Below are positions 46,651 to 55,451 of a DNA stretch of 64,000 nucleotides, piece by piece (position 1 is the stretch's first letter; each line of letters starts with the position of its first letter). Location: contig SVGL01000001.1 in the NCBI GenBank assembly GCA_015056325.1, forward strand, positions 62,001 to 126,000, read 5' to 3'. A model generated the notes under the pieces. It had not been told where the DNA came from. It saw nothing but the letters and a program-made list of their open reading frames with translations, and did no database searches. The position numbers and the translations under genes were made by a program. Origin of the DNA: Clostridiales bacterium (GTDB lineage Bacteria; Bacillota; Clostridia; Christensenellales; Aristaeellaceae).

Positions 46651-46675
46651 GGCCTGCATCCCCTTGATGCAGGCC
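46651..46675 (-). terminator. Terminator-like hairpin after the histidine phosphatase gene
   Basis: GGCCTGCAT and ATGCAGGCC form a perfect 9-bp stem. The minus-strand tail is only moderately T-rich, so termination strength is uncertain. Confidence 0.55.
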
Positions 46676-46680
46676 ATTGT

Positions 46681-47247
46681 TCATTCCATGATATTGATTT
46701 TCTCCATCCTCAGGAAGGTATCCCCCTCAAAGTCAAGGCGGACAATCCAGGGCATCAGGCGCCGGATGCTTTCAAACCCCTCATACCCAAAGGATGGGTC
46801 GAAATAGTTCAGTACCGTGGAAATGGAGGTGCCGTGGCCGCCGATGACCACCCGCTGGCCCTCATATTCCCTGAGGACCCGCATGATGCCGGCGATGTTG
46901 CGCGCCTGTACCTCGCGCAGGCACTCGCCGCCGGGAAGATGATAATCGAAGTCTGCCCACTGCTGGCGGCAGAAGGAGTCAAAATCGTCAATCCACTCGC
47001 CAGCCACCAGGCGCTCCCGGAAATCGGGAATGTGGATGATGGGCATGCGCACAGTATCCGCAAAGTGTCGGACCGTATCCACTGCACGGGCGTAAGGGGA
47101 GGAGAGGACTGCGTCAATGCCCTTGTCCATCAGGAAAGCGGTGACAAGCTTTCGATCTTCCATGCCCTTGAAGGACAGTTCGCGGCCAGCATCGTCGTGG
47201 TTGCGGTACAGCGGGTGCGCATGGCGCACAAAGTACAGTTGGGTCAT
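46681..47247 (-). CDS. Histidine phosphatase (phosphoglycerate mutase-like)
   Basis: A 188-aa histidine phosphatase. The N-terminal YFVRHAHPLY carries the phospho-accepting histidine (RHA rather than the commoner RHG). LSSPYARAVDTV holds the second arginine, and VVIGGHGTSIS the later histidine. It lies at the end of the minus-strand row from xpaC, 30 nt after the binding-protein gene. The substrate is unknown; such proteins dephosphorylate varied small molecules. Confidence 0.87.
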   Translation of the reverse strand: MTQLYFVRHAHPLYRNHDDAGRELSFKGMEDRKLVTAFLMDKGIDAVLSSPYARAVDTVRHFADTVRMPIIHIPDFRERLVAGEWIDDFDSFCRQQWADFDYHLPGGECLREVQARNIAGIMRVLREYEGQRVVIGGHGTSISTVLNYFDPSFGYEGFESIRRLMPWIVRLDFEGDTFLRMEKINIME

Positions 47248-47277
47248 GGCAGCCGCCTCCTTTTGTGGTGTGTGAAA

Positions 47278-48900
47278 TCAGTTGCGGAAGTCTTCGATGC
47301 CTTTGAGCAGCTCCAGCTCGCGTACGTCGCGCACGGTGGTGTACATCTTGCGGGTCAGCACCGTGCCGGAGCGGTAGAACATGCAGATGAAGGGGCAGTC
47401 CTTGGCAAACTGCTCCTGGATGGCATGCAGGGTGTACTGGTACTCGGGCTGCTCCATTTTGGTGCGAAGCTCGGAGCACAGATCGGTCATCGCGCTGGAG
47501 CGATAGCGGGAATAGTTGCCCGTGTTGCCGGCAATGAGCATGAAGCCCGCATCGGGGCAGACGTCCATGGCGTAGGAAGCCAGGGCAAGCTCATAGGCGC
47601 CGACAGAAAGCTTCTGCACTGCCTGGGCATAGGACACGGTTATGATGTTCACCGCGAAGCCGTAGTTTTCGAGGGTGTCCTTGATGTAGTTGGCGGTCTC
47701 CAGGCGGACGTCGTTGTCAGGCTCTTCGTAGACATACAGGTCCAGCTCCAGCTTGACGGAGTCGCCCTTGTCGTTGGGCTTGTCCAGGATGCCGTCGTCG
47801 TTGGTGTCGCTCCAGCCGTCCTCATCCAGCAGGGCCATAGCCTTCGTCGGGTCCTGCCGGAAGTAGGCGCCCAGCTTGTCATTGTACATCCAGGAACCAG
47901 CCACGAAGGGGGTGTTTGTGCGTTCCACCATGCCATTGTAGATCTGCTGGGCGATGTAGTCCACATTGACCAGATATCGGATGGCTTCACGAACGTTCTT
48001 GGAGTTCAGCGGGAAGGCGGAGTGATTCATCAGCAGGCATTCCAGCTGATTGGTGCGATAGTCCAGTGCCAGGGATGCGGTGCCGGACTTGTACTGCGCG
48101 GAGGCAATCTGCCTTGTAAAAGCAGCGTCCACGCGGGCGTACTCGTAGGCCTCGATGACCTGGGCGGGCAGCTGGTGCATCACGAAGAGGATGCTCTTGA
48201 CCTGGGGCGGCGTGCGCCACCAATGGGGATTGGCGACCAGCTGCAGGCTGTTGCCAGGCATGAAGGATTCCATCATGTAGGCTCCGGTACCGGGAGGATT
48301 ATCCATCTCCAGTGCCCCGGCGGGAAGAACGGGGAAGGTCAGCGCGTACAGGAGGCCGAAGTAGTTGCGGTCCACCTTGAAGACGACGGTGAGGTCATCC
48401 CGGGCGCTCACCGAGGAGACAAAGTACTTCAGGTTCATGTAGTAACCCTTGTCCACAACAACGGCCTCATTGCGGGCCTTGGCTTCTTTTTCGGCGGCCT
48501 CGGCGTTCTTGACCTTGTTGATGATCCAGTTGGCGGTGGCCACCACGTCGTCTGCGGTTACGGGAGAGCCATCGGAGAAGAAGAGGTCATCGCGCAGCTT
48601 GAAGGTCCAGGTCTTGCCGGAGTGGGAGTAGCTTTCCGCCAGGGCGCACTCGGGCAGGTAGTCATCGTTGATGACCATGAGGCCGTCGTACATCAGGTCG
48701 TAGATGCTCATGAAGTCCCGCTCGATGGGTTCCAGCGGGCGGATGGCCATGGTCCTGGAAGACTGGATGCCCACCACCAGATCATCCTCCACGTTGGAGG
48801 CTTCAGCGGGCAGGGGAAGCAGCAGTACTGCTGAGAGCAGGCACAGCATCCGGAGCGCCAAAGGCTTCATCCGGATACAGAAGCGACTGATAAATGCCAT
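47278..48900 (-). CDS. Solute-binding protein family 5 (oligopeptide type), orphan
   Basis: A 540-aa exported protein of the DppA/OppA class. A basic N-terminus and a hydrophobic stretch (LRMLCLLSAVLLLPLPAEAS) form a signal peptide without a clear lipobox cysteine. WTFKLRDDLFFSDGSPVTADDVV is the family signature. WSDTNDDGILDKPND is a Ca2+-loop-like segment seen in this family. No permease or ATPase genes are linked. The ATG lies 98 nt inside the end of the transglycosylase gene, in another frame. Internal ATGs at 48870 and 48849 would shorten the signal peptide, but none has a good ribosome binding site, so the start is uncertain. Confidence 0.83.
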   Translation of the reverse strand: MAFISRFCIRMKPLALRMLCLLSAVLLLPLPAEASNVEDDLVVGIQSSRTMAIRPLEPIERDFMSIYDLMYDGLMVINDDYLPECALAESYSHSGKTWTFKLRDDLFFSDGSPVTADDVVATANWIINKVKNAEAAEKEAKARNEAVVVDKGYYMNLKYFVSSVSARDDLTVVFKVDRNYFGLLYALTFPVLPAGALEMDNPPGTGAYMMESFMPGNSLQLVANPHWWRTPPQVKSILFVMHQLPAQVIEAYEYARVDAAFTRQIASAQYKSGTASLALDYRTNQLECLLMNHSAFPLNSKNVREAIRYLVNVDYIAQQIYNGMVERTNTPFVAGSWMYNDKLGAYFRQDPTKAMALLDEDGWSDTNDDGILDKPNDKGDSVKLELDLYVYEEPDNDVRLETANYIKDTLENYGFAVNIITVSYAQAVQKLSVGAYELALASYAMDVCPDAGFMLIAGNTGNYSRYRSSAMTDLCSELRTKMEQPEYQYTLHAIQEQFAKDCPFICMFYRSGTVLTRKMYTTVRDVRELELLKGIEDFRN

Positions 48901-50092
48901 AGGTCTGGGTCACTCTCCCTATATATTGCTTGGTGGGGCCGTCGGTCAGGCGGTCAACGTCCAGGGTGATGCCGTCGGAGGAACGGGCCGGGTCGCTCAG
49001 CCATTGGGTAACGGTGGTCTGGCCGGCATGGTAGGCGGCACTGACCAGCTGGGCGTCCCCCCTGAAGAGCCGGGACAGGTAGCCCAGGTACCAGCAGCCG
49101 TAGCGGATGTTGGTTTCCGCGTCCCACATGCGGTCGAAGGTATAGGCGTCGTCGTCCAGCTTATCAGCGATCCACTCTGCGGTGTCGGGCATCATCTGCA
49201 TGAGGCCCCGGGCGCCCACGTTGGACTCCGCATTCGTGCGGAAGGAACTCTCGTTGCGGATGATGGCCATCACAAAGGCGGGCTGCAGGTTGTACTGGGC
49301 GGCGTATTTTTCGATATGCTCCTGCCATGTGACACGCAGCGTACCGTCGGCTGCCTCGGTCACATGGTAGTTGCTGAGCACCGCTTCGTAGGCGGCAATG
49401 CGCTTGTTTTCCTGGGTGACAAGGTATGCCTGCATCAGGTAGAATGCGGCCACCAGCGCGCAAACAGCGATGAGACTCAGGCTGATGGCGGTGGACAGCC
49501 AGCCGGGGACTGCTTTGCGGGGTTTGGCATCAGCGGAGGCAGCTTTCTCCTCGGCACGGCGAGCCTTTTCCGCTTGCTTCTCCGCCTGGGCCTTGGCTTC
49601 CTGGCGGGCCTTTTTGTCGGCCTCACGCTGGGCGAGTTTTTCCTCCCGGGCGACTTCCCGGTTCAGGCTGCGGCTGGCCCGGGCCTGCGGAACGGCCATT
49701 GGTTCCCGGGGTACGGCGGTACGGTTCACATACTGCACCTGGGAATGTTGGGTCTGCCGGACGGGCTGCTGTTGATATCCCGCCTGGGGATAGACCTGCT
49801 GCTGCATGGGCTGCTGGTACATTGTCATCGGGGACTGGGGATAGCCCTGCTGGGGAATGTAGCCCTGGCGCGTCGGCTGAGCCGGAGCCACCGGTTGAAT
49901 CGGAGGCTGTGGGGTATAGCGCTGCTGCACCTGTGGCATCGGCTGTACCGGGACCTGCTGGGGCATCGGACGCGTCTGTTGTACCGGAGCCTGCGGCTGT
50001 GGGGTGTAGCCCTGCTGCATCGGCGGCAGCTGGGTTGCCTGCCTATCTGCTCGTCGGTTGCGCTGGCGCGGCGCGAGGGGGGTGTTCTCCAT
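48803..50092 (-). CDS. Membrane-anchored lytic transglycosylase (SLT domain) with Pro/Gln-rich N-terminus
   Basis: A 429-aa protein with four parts. Residues 1-140 are a low-complexity Pro/Gln/Tyr-rich cytosolic region. Residues 140-192 are a charged Ala/Lys/Glu coiled coil. There is one membrane helix at about 199-222, then an extracellular SLT domain from about 255. The catalytic Glu281 is in IIRNESSFRTNAESNVGARGLMQMMPDTAEW, followed by GCWYLGYLSRLF and SAAYHAGQTTV. It should cleave peptidoglycan glycan strands, making 1,6-anhydro ends. The long intracellular arm is unusual for this class. It lies 15 nt after coaE and overlaps the binding-protein gene. Confidence 0.9.
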   Translation of the reverse strand: MENTPLAPRQRNRRADRQATQLPPMQQGYTPQPQAPVQQTRPMPQQVPVQPMPQVQQRYTPQPPIQPVAPAQPTRQGYIPQQGYPQSPMTMYQQPMQQQVYPQAGYQQQPVRQTQHSQVQYVNRTAVPREPMAVPQARASRSLNREVAREEKLAQREADKKARQEAKAQAEKQAEKARRAEEKAASADAKPRKAVPGWLSTAISLSLIAVCALVAAFYLMQAYLVTQENKRIAAYEAVLSNYHVTEAADGTLRVTWQEHIEKYAAQYNLQPAFVMAIIRNESSFRTNAESNVGARGLMQMMPDTAEWIADKLDDDAYTFDRMWDAETNIRYGCWYLGYLSRLFRGDAQLVSAAYHAGQTTVTQWLSDPARSSDGITLDVDRLTDGPTKQYIGRVTQTYGIYQSLLYPDEAFGAPDAVPALSSTAASPAR

Positions 50093-50107
50093 AGAAAAAC
50101 CTCCTTG

Positions 50108-50713
50108 TCAGCCGGCGCTGCTGCCGACCTCCTGGGTATAAAGGGAAATCACGCTCTCTTTAGTGTAATCCATCGGGCCGCTTGTGTCAATGACCACATC
50201 GGCACGGGCTGCTTTTTCCTCCGCCGGGAGTTGGCTGCGAAGGCGGGCTTCTGCCTCTTCACGGGTGAAGCCGTCCCGCTCCATCAGCCTGGTAAGCTGT
50301 ACTTCCCGCGGAACATAGGCGCACCAGATCCGGTCGCAGAGCCGGTCGATGTCCTTCTCGTACAAGAGGGGCATGTCCAGCACACAAACGGGGGTACTGG
50401 TTTGACGGGCATCCTCGATATCGCGGAGGATCAGCGTCAGCAGAAGAGGCTGCATGATGCCGTCCAGGGTATCGCGGGCCTTGTCATTTGCAAAGACGAT
50501 GCTGCCCAGCGCCCGTCGGTTCAGCGTGCCGTCGGGATGGAACACGCCGTCACCGAAGGCTGCGCGGATGTCTGTGAGGGCTGCGCCGCCAGGAACCGTC
50601 AGCTCCCGGGAGAGCATATCGCCGTCCACGATGACCGCGCCCAGCTCCCGCAGCGTCTGGCTGATGTTGGACTTGCCGCAGGCGATTCCGCCTGTTAAGC
50701 CAAGCACGAGCAT
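50108..50713 (-). CDS. coaE: Dephospho-CoA kinase
   Basis: CoaE phosphorylates dephospho-CoA in the last step of CoA synthesis. The 201-aa protein has Walker A LTGGIACGKSNIS at its N-terminus, VIVDGDMLSRELTVPGG with the catalytic Asp, and CVLDMPLLYE. ARADVVIDTSG near the end is the usual C-terminal motif. ATG 50713 is preceded by GGAGGATG. An upstream in-frame stretch overlaps the preceding gene and is not used. The neighbours are cell-envelope genes, a common arrangement in Firmicutes. Confidence 0.93.
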   Translation of the reverse strand: MLVLGLTGGIACGKSNISQTLRELGAVIVDGDMLSRELTVPGGAALTDIRAAFGDGVFHPDGTLNRRALGSIVFANDKARDTLDGIMQPLLLTLILRDIEDARQTSTPVCVLDMPLLYEKDIDRLCDRIWCAYVPREVQLTRLMERDGFTREEAEARLRSQLPAEEKAARADVVIDTSGPMDYTKESVISLYTQEVGSSAG

Positions 50714-50760
50714 CGCGCATCCTCCTTCATACAACGAATCAGCATGGGATATCCCTGCAA

Positions 50761-51285
50761 TTACTTCTTCTTCCATATGTTGAACAGGCCAAATCCGGCA
50801 AAAAGCTTGCCGAGCGTGAAGCCCTTGCGGCGCGCCTTCTTGCCAAAGAGGATGTAGAGGCACACCAAGGTCCAGAAAATCTTACCCAGCGAAAGCTTGC
50901 TGTCGATGTTGTCCTCCAGCAGCTCGCTGACCTGGCTGCCAAGCTGGCTGAGCAAATCCGGGGTTTGCGTAATGACATTAGACTCTCTGGTTAACTGAGC
51001 ATGCAGGGCAGAAACGCTTTCTGTGACAGGCTCCACCCCGAAGGAAGCTGCGACCTTGCCCATCATCTTGTACTTGAGGCGAGCATCGAAATCGGCGGCG
51101 TCCTCCTCGCATGCTTCAATGCTGCGGGCGAGGTTCACACCTGCACGGGAGTGCTGTTCCATGCAGGTCAGCAGCAGCTCCTCGCGTTCCTCCTTGTAGC
51201 CCTTTACGCCGCCGATACACACGGCGCCCGCGATGAGGGCGACAACCAGGAGCACGGTCAGGATGGTGGAAAGACAATTCTTCAT
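50761..51285 (-). CDS. Small envelope protein of unknown function
   Basis: A 174-aa protein with an N-terminal membrane helix or signal (LSTILTVLLVVALIAGAVCIGG) followed by a helical, charged domain (about 28-125). A second hydrophobic segment (LGKIFWTLVCLYILF) and a basic C-terminus (KKARRKGFTLGKLFAGF) follow. I do not recognise the family. GGAGG about 10 nt upstream supports ATG 51285 rather than a longer in-frame reading. It lies between telA and coaE in a minus-strand row, so it may belong with the XpaC-TelA pair. Confidence 0.65.
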   Translation of the reverse strand: MKNCLSTILTVLLVVALIAGAVCIGGVKGYKEEREELLLTCMEQHSRAGVNLARSIEACEEDAADFDARLKYKMMGKVAASFGVEPVTESVSALHAQLTRESNVITQTPDLLSQLGSQVSELLEDNIDSKLSLGKIFWTLVCLYILFGKKARRKGFTLGKLFAGFGLFNIWKKK

Positions 51286-51363
51286 GAATGGGCATCCTCC
51301 ATTGGTACATGTCATAGGAAGAGGGCACGCCCCGTCCGGAAGCGCGCCCTTCATGGGGAATAT

Positions 51364-52539
51364 TTAGCCCAGATTGGTCTCCAGCAGCTTCTGCTTGAGC
51401 TCCTGCTCCATGCTCAGCAGGGTGTGCTCGGCCTCGCGGCGAGCCTTGCGGCCGTTCTCCTGAATGACCAGTACCTCGTTGATGGTATCGATCAGATCCT
51501 GGTTGGTCTTCACCAGGGTCTCCAGATCGATGATGCCGCGCTCGGCTTCCTTCGCGGTGCCGATGGTGCCCATCTTGAGCGTCTCGGAGTTCTTCTTCAG
51601 CAGCTCATTGGTCATGTCGGTCACAGCCTGCTGAGCCTTGAGGGCCTGCTGGCTGTTGTGCAGGCCCAGGGCAAGCACCATCTGGTTCTTCCACAGGGGA
51701 AGGGTGTTGGCGATGGTGGACTGGATGCGCTCCACCAGGAGGCTGTCGTTGTTCTGCAGCAGACGGATCTGCGGGGCGGTCTGCAGCGCCACATGGCGGG
51801 TGAGCATCAGGTCGTTGAGCTTCTTTTCGAAGCGATCACACTGGGCAGCCAGGTCATTGGCGGCCTGGGCATCCATGGCGTCGCCGCTCTGGGCAGCCTT
51901 CTGATAAAGGGCGGCCAGCTCGCCGCTGCGGACGCGGTCCAGCTTCTCCTGGCCGGCGATGATGTACAGCGTCAGCTGGCGGAAGTAGGCTGCGTTCTTG
52001 TCATACATGCGGTCAAACATGGCCACATCCTTGAGCAGCTGCACCTGATGGCCCTCCAGGCTGGTCTGAATGGCGTCCACATTGACGGAGACCTTGTTGT
52101 AGCTGGCCTTCATGCGTTCGATGCGGCTCTCCGCCTTGGAGAAGAGCTTGCGCAGGCCCTTGGGCTCCTCGGTTTCCTTCTCGAAGTCCTTCAGTTCAAC
52201 CACCAGATTCTCCAGCATATCGCCTACAGCGCCGGTATCCTGGCTGCGGACAGCTTCCAGCGCGCTGTCGGCAAATTCGCCAAGCTGCTTCTGGGCGTCA
52301 GCTCCGAACATCAGCACATGGTCGGGATTAGTGACGTCCACCTTGCCGATGAAGTCTTCGATGGCCTTCCTTTCTGCCTCGGTCAGCTGGCTCTTGTCCA
52401 GGCGGGCAGGCTCCTTCTTCTCCTCTACGGGTTCGGGCTGAGGAGCGGGCTCCTGAATGCTCTTGACGGGCTCGGCAGCGGGCGCTTCGGCTTCGGGGAG
52501 ATCGAGGCTCAGAGAAAGCATGGGATTCTGCTCAGTCAT
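51364..52539 (-). CDS. Toxic anion resistance protein, TelA family
   Basis: A 391-aa soluble helical protein of the TelA/KlaA family (PF05816). The first 45 residues are a Pro/Glu-rich variable stretch. The helical body includes GLRKLFSKAESRIERMKASYNKV, DVAMFDRMYDKNAAYFRQLTLYI and LLQNNDSLLVERIQSTIANTLPLWK, which are typical of the family. Its biochemical role is not established; it is linked to tellurite and antimicrobial tolerance. It sits 39 nt after xpaC, a partnership seen in many Firmicutes. Confidence 0.92.
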   Translation of the reverse strand: MTEQNPMLSLSLDLPEAEAPAAEPVKSIQEPAPQPEPVEEKKEPARLDKSQLTEAERKAIEDFIGKVDVTNPDHVLMFGADAQKQLGEFADSALEAVRSQDTGAVGDMLENLVVELKDFEKETEEPKGLRKLFSKAESRIERMKASYNKVSVNVDAIQTSLEGHQVQLLKDVAMFDRMYDKNAAYFRQLTLYIIAGQEKLDRVRSGELAALYQKAAQSGDAMDAQAANDLAAQCDRFEKKLNDLMLTRHVALQTAPQIRLLQNNDSLLVERIQSTIANTLPLWKNQMVLALGLHNSQQALKAQQAVTDMTNELLKKNSETLKMGTIGTAKEAERGIIDLETLVKTNQDLIDTINEVLVIQENGRKARREAEHTLLSMEQELKQKLLETNLG

Positions 52540-52578
52540 GATGGAGTTCCTCCTTCAAATATTTGTCGTTAATTCAGA

Positions 52579-53478
52579 TCAATTGCGCTGTTTTTCATTC
52601 AGTTCACGGGTGAAGTCGGGCGCGACGGGGGCGTCCGGCACGTTCAGCACCGGCGCTCCCTGCTGCAGCTGCCGGGCGGATGCTGTAGCGGGCATCTGCA
52701 TCGTTGGCGCTGTCGGAGCAGATTGCGTCGAAGGGGTGGCCTTTGCGGCAGGCGCCTGGGAAATGGGAATTTCCCGTGCGGCGGCGTGGGCGCTCTGGCG
52801 CATCTGTGCGGCGGCGGCGTCCTCCGCGAAGCCGTCAGCCTTGAGCATCTGATCAAATACGTCAATCTCGATTTCCATGCTTTCCAGGTCGTTTTTCAGC
52901 ATGGTGTCCAGGGTACGGGCGAGGGCTTCATTCAGTTTGTCAAGCATGTCCAGCACGCTTTGGCGGGTCTGGGAGACCGCCAGATAGGATGCTCCCTGGG
53001 ACTTGGTGCTCTGGTAGCTCTCCAGCAGCTTCAGGGTGGTTGGCAGATAGTAGCTGTTGATTTTGCGCAGGTATCGGGCTTCTTCGGGCTGCTCAATCAC
53101 ATTGCGCAGCACCTTGTCAAGGTTCTGGCGCAGCTCGTCAAGGCGGCGGGTAAAGACGGACTCGTTGATTCTGTCCCGGGCGGCCTTGAAGGCATCGAGC
53201 ATCTCGACGCCCTTTTCGACCATGGCGCGTGCGTAGTCATCCTCAATGACGGTCACATTCAGCTTCTCTTTGGATTTGGCGTTTTTGTCCAGCCCTTTGA
53301 GCGGGGTGGCCATCGTCTTGATGATCCAGCCTGCCAGCAGGGACAATCCGCCGCCGAGCAGAAAATCCGAAGGCTTGTGCAGGCTGAAGATCAGGGCATA
53401 GAGCAGCAGCGTGGCGCCGAAGCCAATCAGGCCTGCCAGCATGCTGTTGTCCGTTTTTTTTGTGGGCTTCCTGGCCAT
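52579..53478 (-). CDS. XpaC-like protein (5-bromo-4-chloroindolyl phosphate hydrolysis family)
   Basis: A 299-aa membrane protein. Two hydrophobic segments at about 14-33 and 38-54 are followed by a helical soluble domain (about 75-220) with YARAMVEKGVEMLDAFKAARDRI and YYLPTTLKLLESYQS. The last 80 residues are a low-complexity Ala/Pro/Gln tail. This matches the XpaC/PF10112 layout apart from the extended tail. A TATAAT-like box (53526-53521 on the minus strand) lies upstream. It starts the minus-strand row that includes telA. The function is unknown, and the named hydrolysis activity is indirect. Confidence 0.87.
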   Translation of the reverse strand: MARKPTKKTDNSMLAGLIGFGATLLLYALIFSLHKPSDFLLGGGLSLLAGWIIKTMATPLKGLDKNAKSKEKLNVTVIEDDYARAMVEKGVEMLDAFKAARDRINESVFTRRLDELRQNLDKVLRNVIEQPEEARYLRKINSYYLPTTLKLLESYQSTKSQGASYLAVSQTRQSVLDMLDKLNEALARTLDTMLKNDLESMEIEIDVFDQMLKADGFAEDAAAAQMRQSAHAAAREIPISQAPAAKATPSTQSAPTAPTMQMPATASARQLQQGAPVLNVPDAPVAPDFTRELNEKQRN

Positions 53479-53652
53479 AGATCAGGCTCCTTTGACGGCT
53501 AGTTCATATTCAGTCAGCCTATTATATCACAGATCCCCCGCAGAGAAAAGAAGAGAATGGTGAGAAAATGATAAAAGTTCAGGTCGTGGACGGGCATGCG
53601 CTGTTTTTTTTCTGCATATCATCCGGCAGACGAAAACACAGGAGGGATCCAT

Positions 53653-55182
53653 ATGGACATGCGTTTGCAGCATACCGAAATGATGCCGGAGATGCCCAGC
53701 CGCGTCGGGCAGTGCCAGATCAATGTCGAAGGAGAAGTGCCGATAGCGGGCAGCCTCAGGGAGACGACCCATGTCCTGTACGCTTCGGCGATGGCTGTGG
53801 TGGAGCGTGCCGAAGCGATGCAGGATCGTGCGTCGATCACCGGACGGGTGACATTCTGTGTCCTGTATACCCAAGGGGATAAAACCCAGGTGGAATCCAT
53901 TGAGGCGACGGCGGAGTTTTCCCATCTGTGCGATCTGCCAGGGGCCACGCCCCATGCTGCGGTATTCGCCTGTGCACAGGCAGCGCATGCCCAGGCACAC
54001 GTCCAGAATGGGCGGATGACCATGCGGGCTGTTGTGAAGCTCCAGTCCCGTGCAGATGTCTGCGAACCGGTGGAGATAGTCGCCCGCGTGGAGGCGTCTG
54101 GCGCTCAGATGCGCACAGAGGAAATCGCCCTTCGCCGCACGGTGGGTCGTGGCAGTCAGGATGTGCTGCTGCGGGAAGAATTTGCCCTGCCCGCAGACCT
54201 TAACATCACCGATACCCTGGGAGCCTGGGCCACGGCGTCCTTTCAAGACACGGCCGGCGGACAGGGACGCATCGGGTTGGCGGGAGAGGTAACCATCGAG
54301 GCCATTCATGCCTCCGGGCTGCCGGGCAAGCCTCTTGTGGTGACACGGCATACCGTACCGGTCAGCCAGAGTGTGGAGATTGCCGGCGAGGGCGGCGACA
54401 TGCTGGATGGACGTATCGTGGTCAAGGATGTTGCCGTGGCCAGTCAGGATATAGGTGATGGGGAGCGTACCCTGCGTGCAGAGGTGCTGCTGGGGTTATC
54501 TGCATGGGCCGACCGAGAGGAAACCGTCACTGTGTTGACCGACGCCTACACCACCGCCAATGACGACCTGAAGCTGACCCGTACGCCCGTGGTCATCCGG
54601 ACCGGTGATAACCGCACCTATGCGGCGGAATCCGGCAAAGCGGCGCTGATGCTGCCCGAGGGTGCGCAACCCATCCGCACCATGCTGGCGGCTTTTGCAA
54701 AACCGGTGATGACGGCCTTCATCCAGCAGGGCAGCCGTCTGGTTGCCGAGGGCTCATTGGACACGACGCTGCTTTACCTGACCGGGGACGGCGGAGCCCC
54801 TGTTTCCGCCAGGATTGAGGCGCCCTTCCGCGCAGCCTTTGCGGCAGAGGCGGCCCCGGAGGACATCGTGCTGCTGAGCTCCTCCAACGTGGAGGCCGTG
54901 CCGATCACTTCCGACCGGGTGGAGCTGCGTTACATCCTGCATGCCCAGGTGGAGGGCCTGCGCACGAGTGAAGTCACCGTCACTACGGATGTTGCCTCTG
55001 TCCCCGCTGCTGCTGTAACGCGGGACATCGCGCTCTACTTCGTTCAGCCTGGAGAAACAGCCTGGGATATCGCCCGACACTATCGCATCCCGGAGGGAGA
55101 GCTGAGAAAACTCAACCCCGACCTTTCTGGCGAGCCCAAGGCTGGTCAGGGTCTTGTGGTGTGGAACAGAGGCGCGGTATAA
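53653..55182 (+). CDS. SPOCS (DUF3794) and LysM protein, SipL-like spore coat assembly factor
   Basis: A 509-aa protein with repeated SPOCS/DUF3794 units across about residues 20-440 and a C-terminal LysM domain (about 460-505, YFVQPGETAWDIARHYRIPEGELRKLN). This layout and length match SipL of Clostridioides difficile, which binds SpoIVA and is needed for spore coat attachment. GGAGGG precedes ATG 53653. No signal peptide is seen, as expected for a mother-cell protein. It implies that the organism makes endospores. No clear sigma-A promoter is visible upstream; a sporulation sigma factor may be used. Confidence 0.85.
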   Translation: MDMRLQHTEMMPEMPSRVGQCQINVEGEVPIAGSLRETTHVLYASAMAVVERAEAMQDRASITGRVTFCVLYTQGDKTQVESIEATAEFSHLCDLPGATPHAAVFACAQAAHAQAHVQNGRMTMRAVVKLQSRADVCEPVEIVARVEASGAQMRTEEIALRRTVGRGSQDVLLREEFALPADLNITDTLGAWATASFQDTAGGQGRIGLAGEVTIEAIHASGLPGKPLVVTRHTVPVSQSVEIAGEGGDMLDGRIVVKDVAVASQDIGDGERTLRAEVLLGLSAWADREETVTVLTDAYTTANDDLKLTRTPVVIRTGDNRTYAAESGKAALMLPEGAQPIRTMLAAFAKPVMTAFIQQGSRLVAEGSLDTTLLYLTGDGGAPVSARIEAPFRAAFAAEAAPEDIVLLSSSNVEAVPITSDRVELRYILHAQVEGLRTSEVTVTTDVASVPAAAVTRDIALYFVQPGETAWDIARHYRIPEGELRKLNPDLSGEPKAGQGLVVWNRGAV

Positions 55183-55225
55183 CAGAAAATCTGGACGAAA
55201 ATTTCCCGAATTGTTAAAATTCCCC

Positions 55226-55254
55226 TTGACGGATGGGGTTCAAGGGTATATACT
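55226..55254 (+). promoter_or_regulatory. Promoter of the ABC exporter operon leader
   Basis: TTGACG at 55226-55231 and TATACT at 55249-55254 are exactly 17 bp apart. Transcription would start near 55261. Confidence 0.75.
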
Positions 55255-55262
55255 TGACATCG

Positions 55263-55277
55263 TTGTGAACTTCACAA
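55263..55277. promoter_or_regulatory. Perfect 15-bp palindrome at the transcription start
   Basis: TTGTGAACTTCACAA (7-1-7) lies at about +3 to +17. It fits a dimeric repressor operator, such as a MarR- or TetR-type site. It could instead form a short hairpin at the 5' end of the leader RNA. Confidence 0.5.
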
Positions 55278-55305
55278 ACACATTTTGCAGAAAGGAGGCC
55301 CCAAC

Positions 55306-55377
55306 ATGTTCATGATCAACCGAGTGAATGCCATGACCCTGATGACGGCTCTTTCTGCCTTTGTGCTTCTGCGGTAA
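55306..55377 (+). CDS. 23-residue leader peptide upstream of a drug-exporter operon
   Basis: A very short gene with a near-ideal AAAGGAGG 7 nt before its ATG. It encodes a Met- and Leu-rich hydrophobic peptide beginning MFMINRVNAM and ending FVLLR. The stop is 36 nt before a strong terminator. The layout of promoter, strongly translated mini-gene, terminator and ABC exporter pair is that of ribosome-mediated attenuation, as known for BmrB upstream of BmrCD in Bacillus subtilis. Ten bases at its 3' end (55354-55363) are perfectly complementary to 55470-55479 beyond the terminator. Homology to BmrB is not claimed. Confidence 0.65.
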   Translation: MFMINRVNAMTLMTALSAFVLLR

Positions 55378-55413
55378 AGGGATGCCCTTGACCGCGTCTG
55401 GAACGCTTTGTGC

Positions 55414-55451
55414 AGCACCGGCCGTCCATAAGGATGGTGCGGTGCTTTTTT
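55414..55451 (+). terminator. Attenuator terminator between leader peptide and ABC exporter
   Basis: AGCACCG (55414-55420) pairs with CGGTGCT (55440-55446), with an inner GTCC/GGAT pairing and a following run of six T. It lies inside the leader region, so transcripts must read through it to express the exporter. The rest of 55183-55538 holds the promoter, palindrome, leader gene and a small CCCC/GGGG hairpin before the exporter start. Confidence 0.8.
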
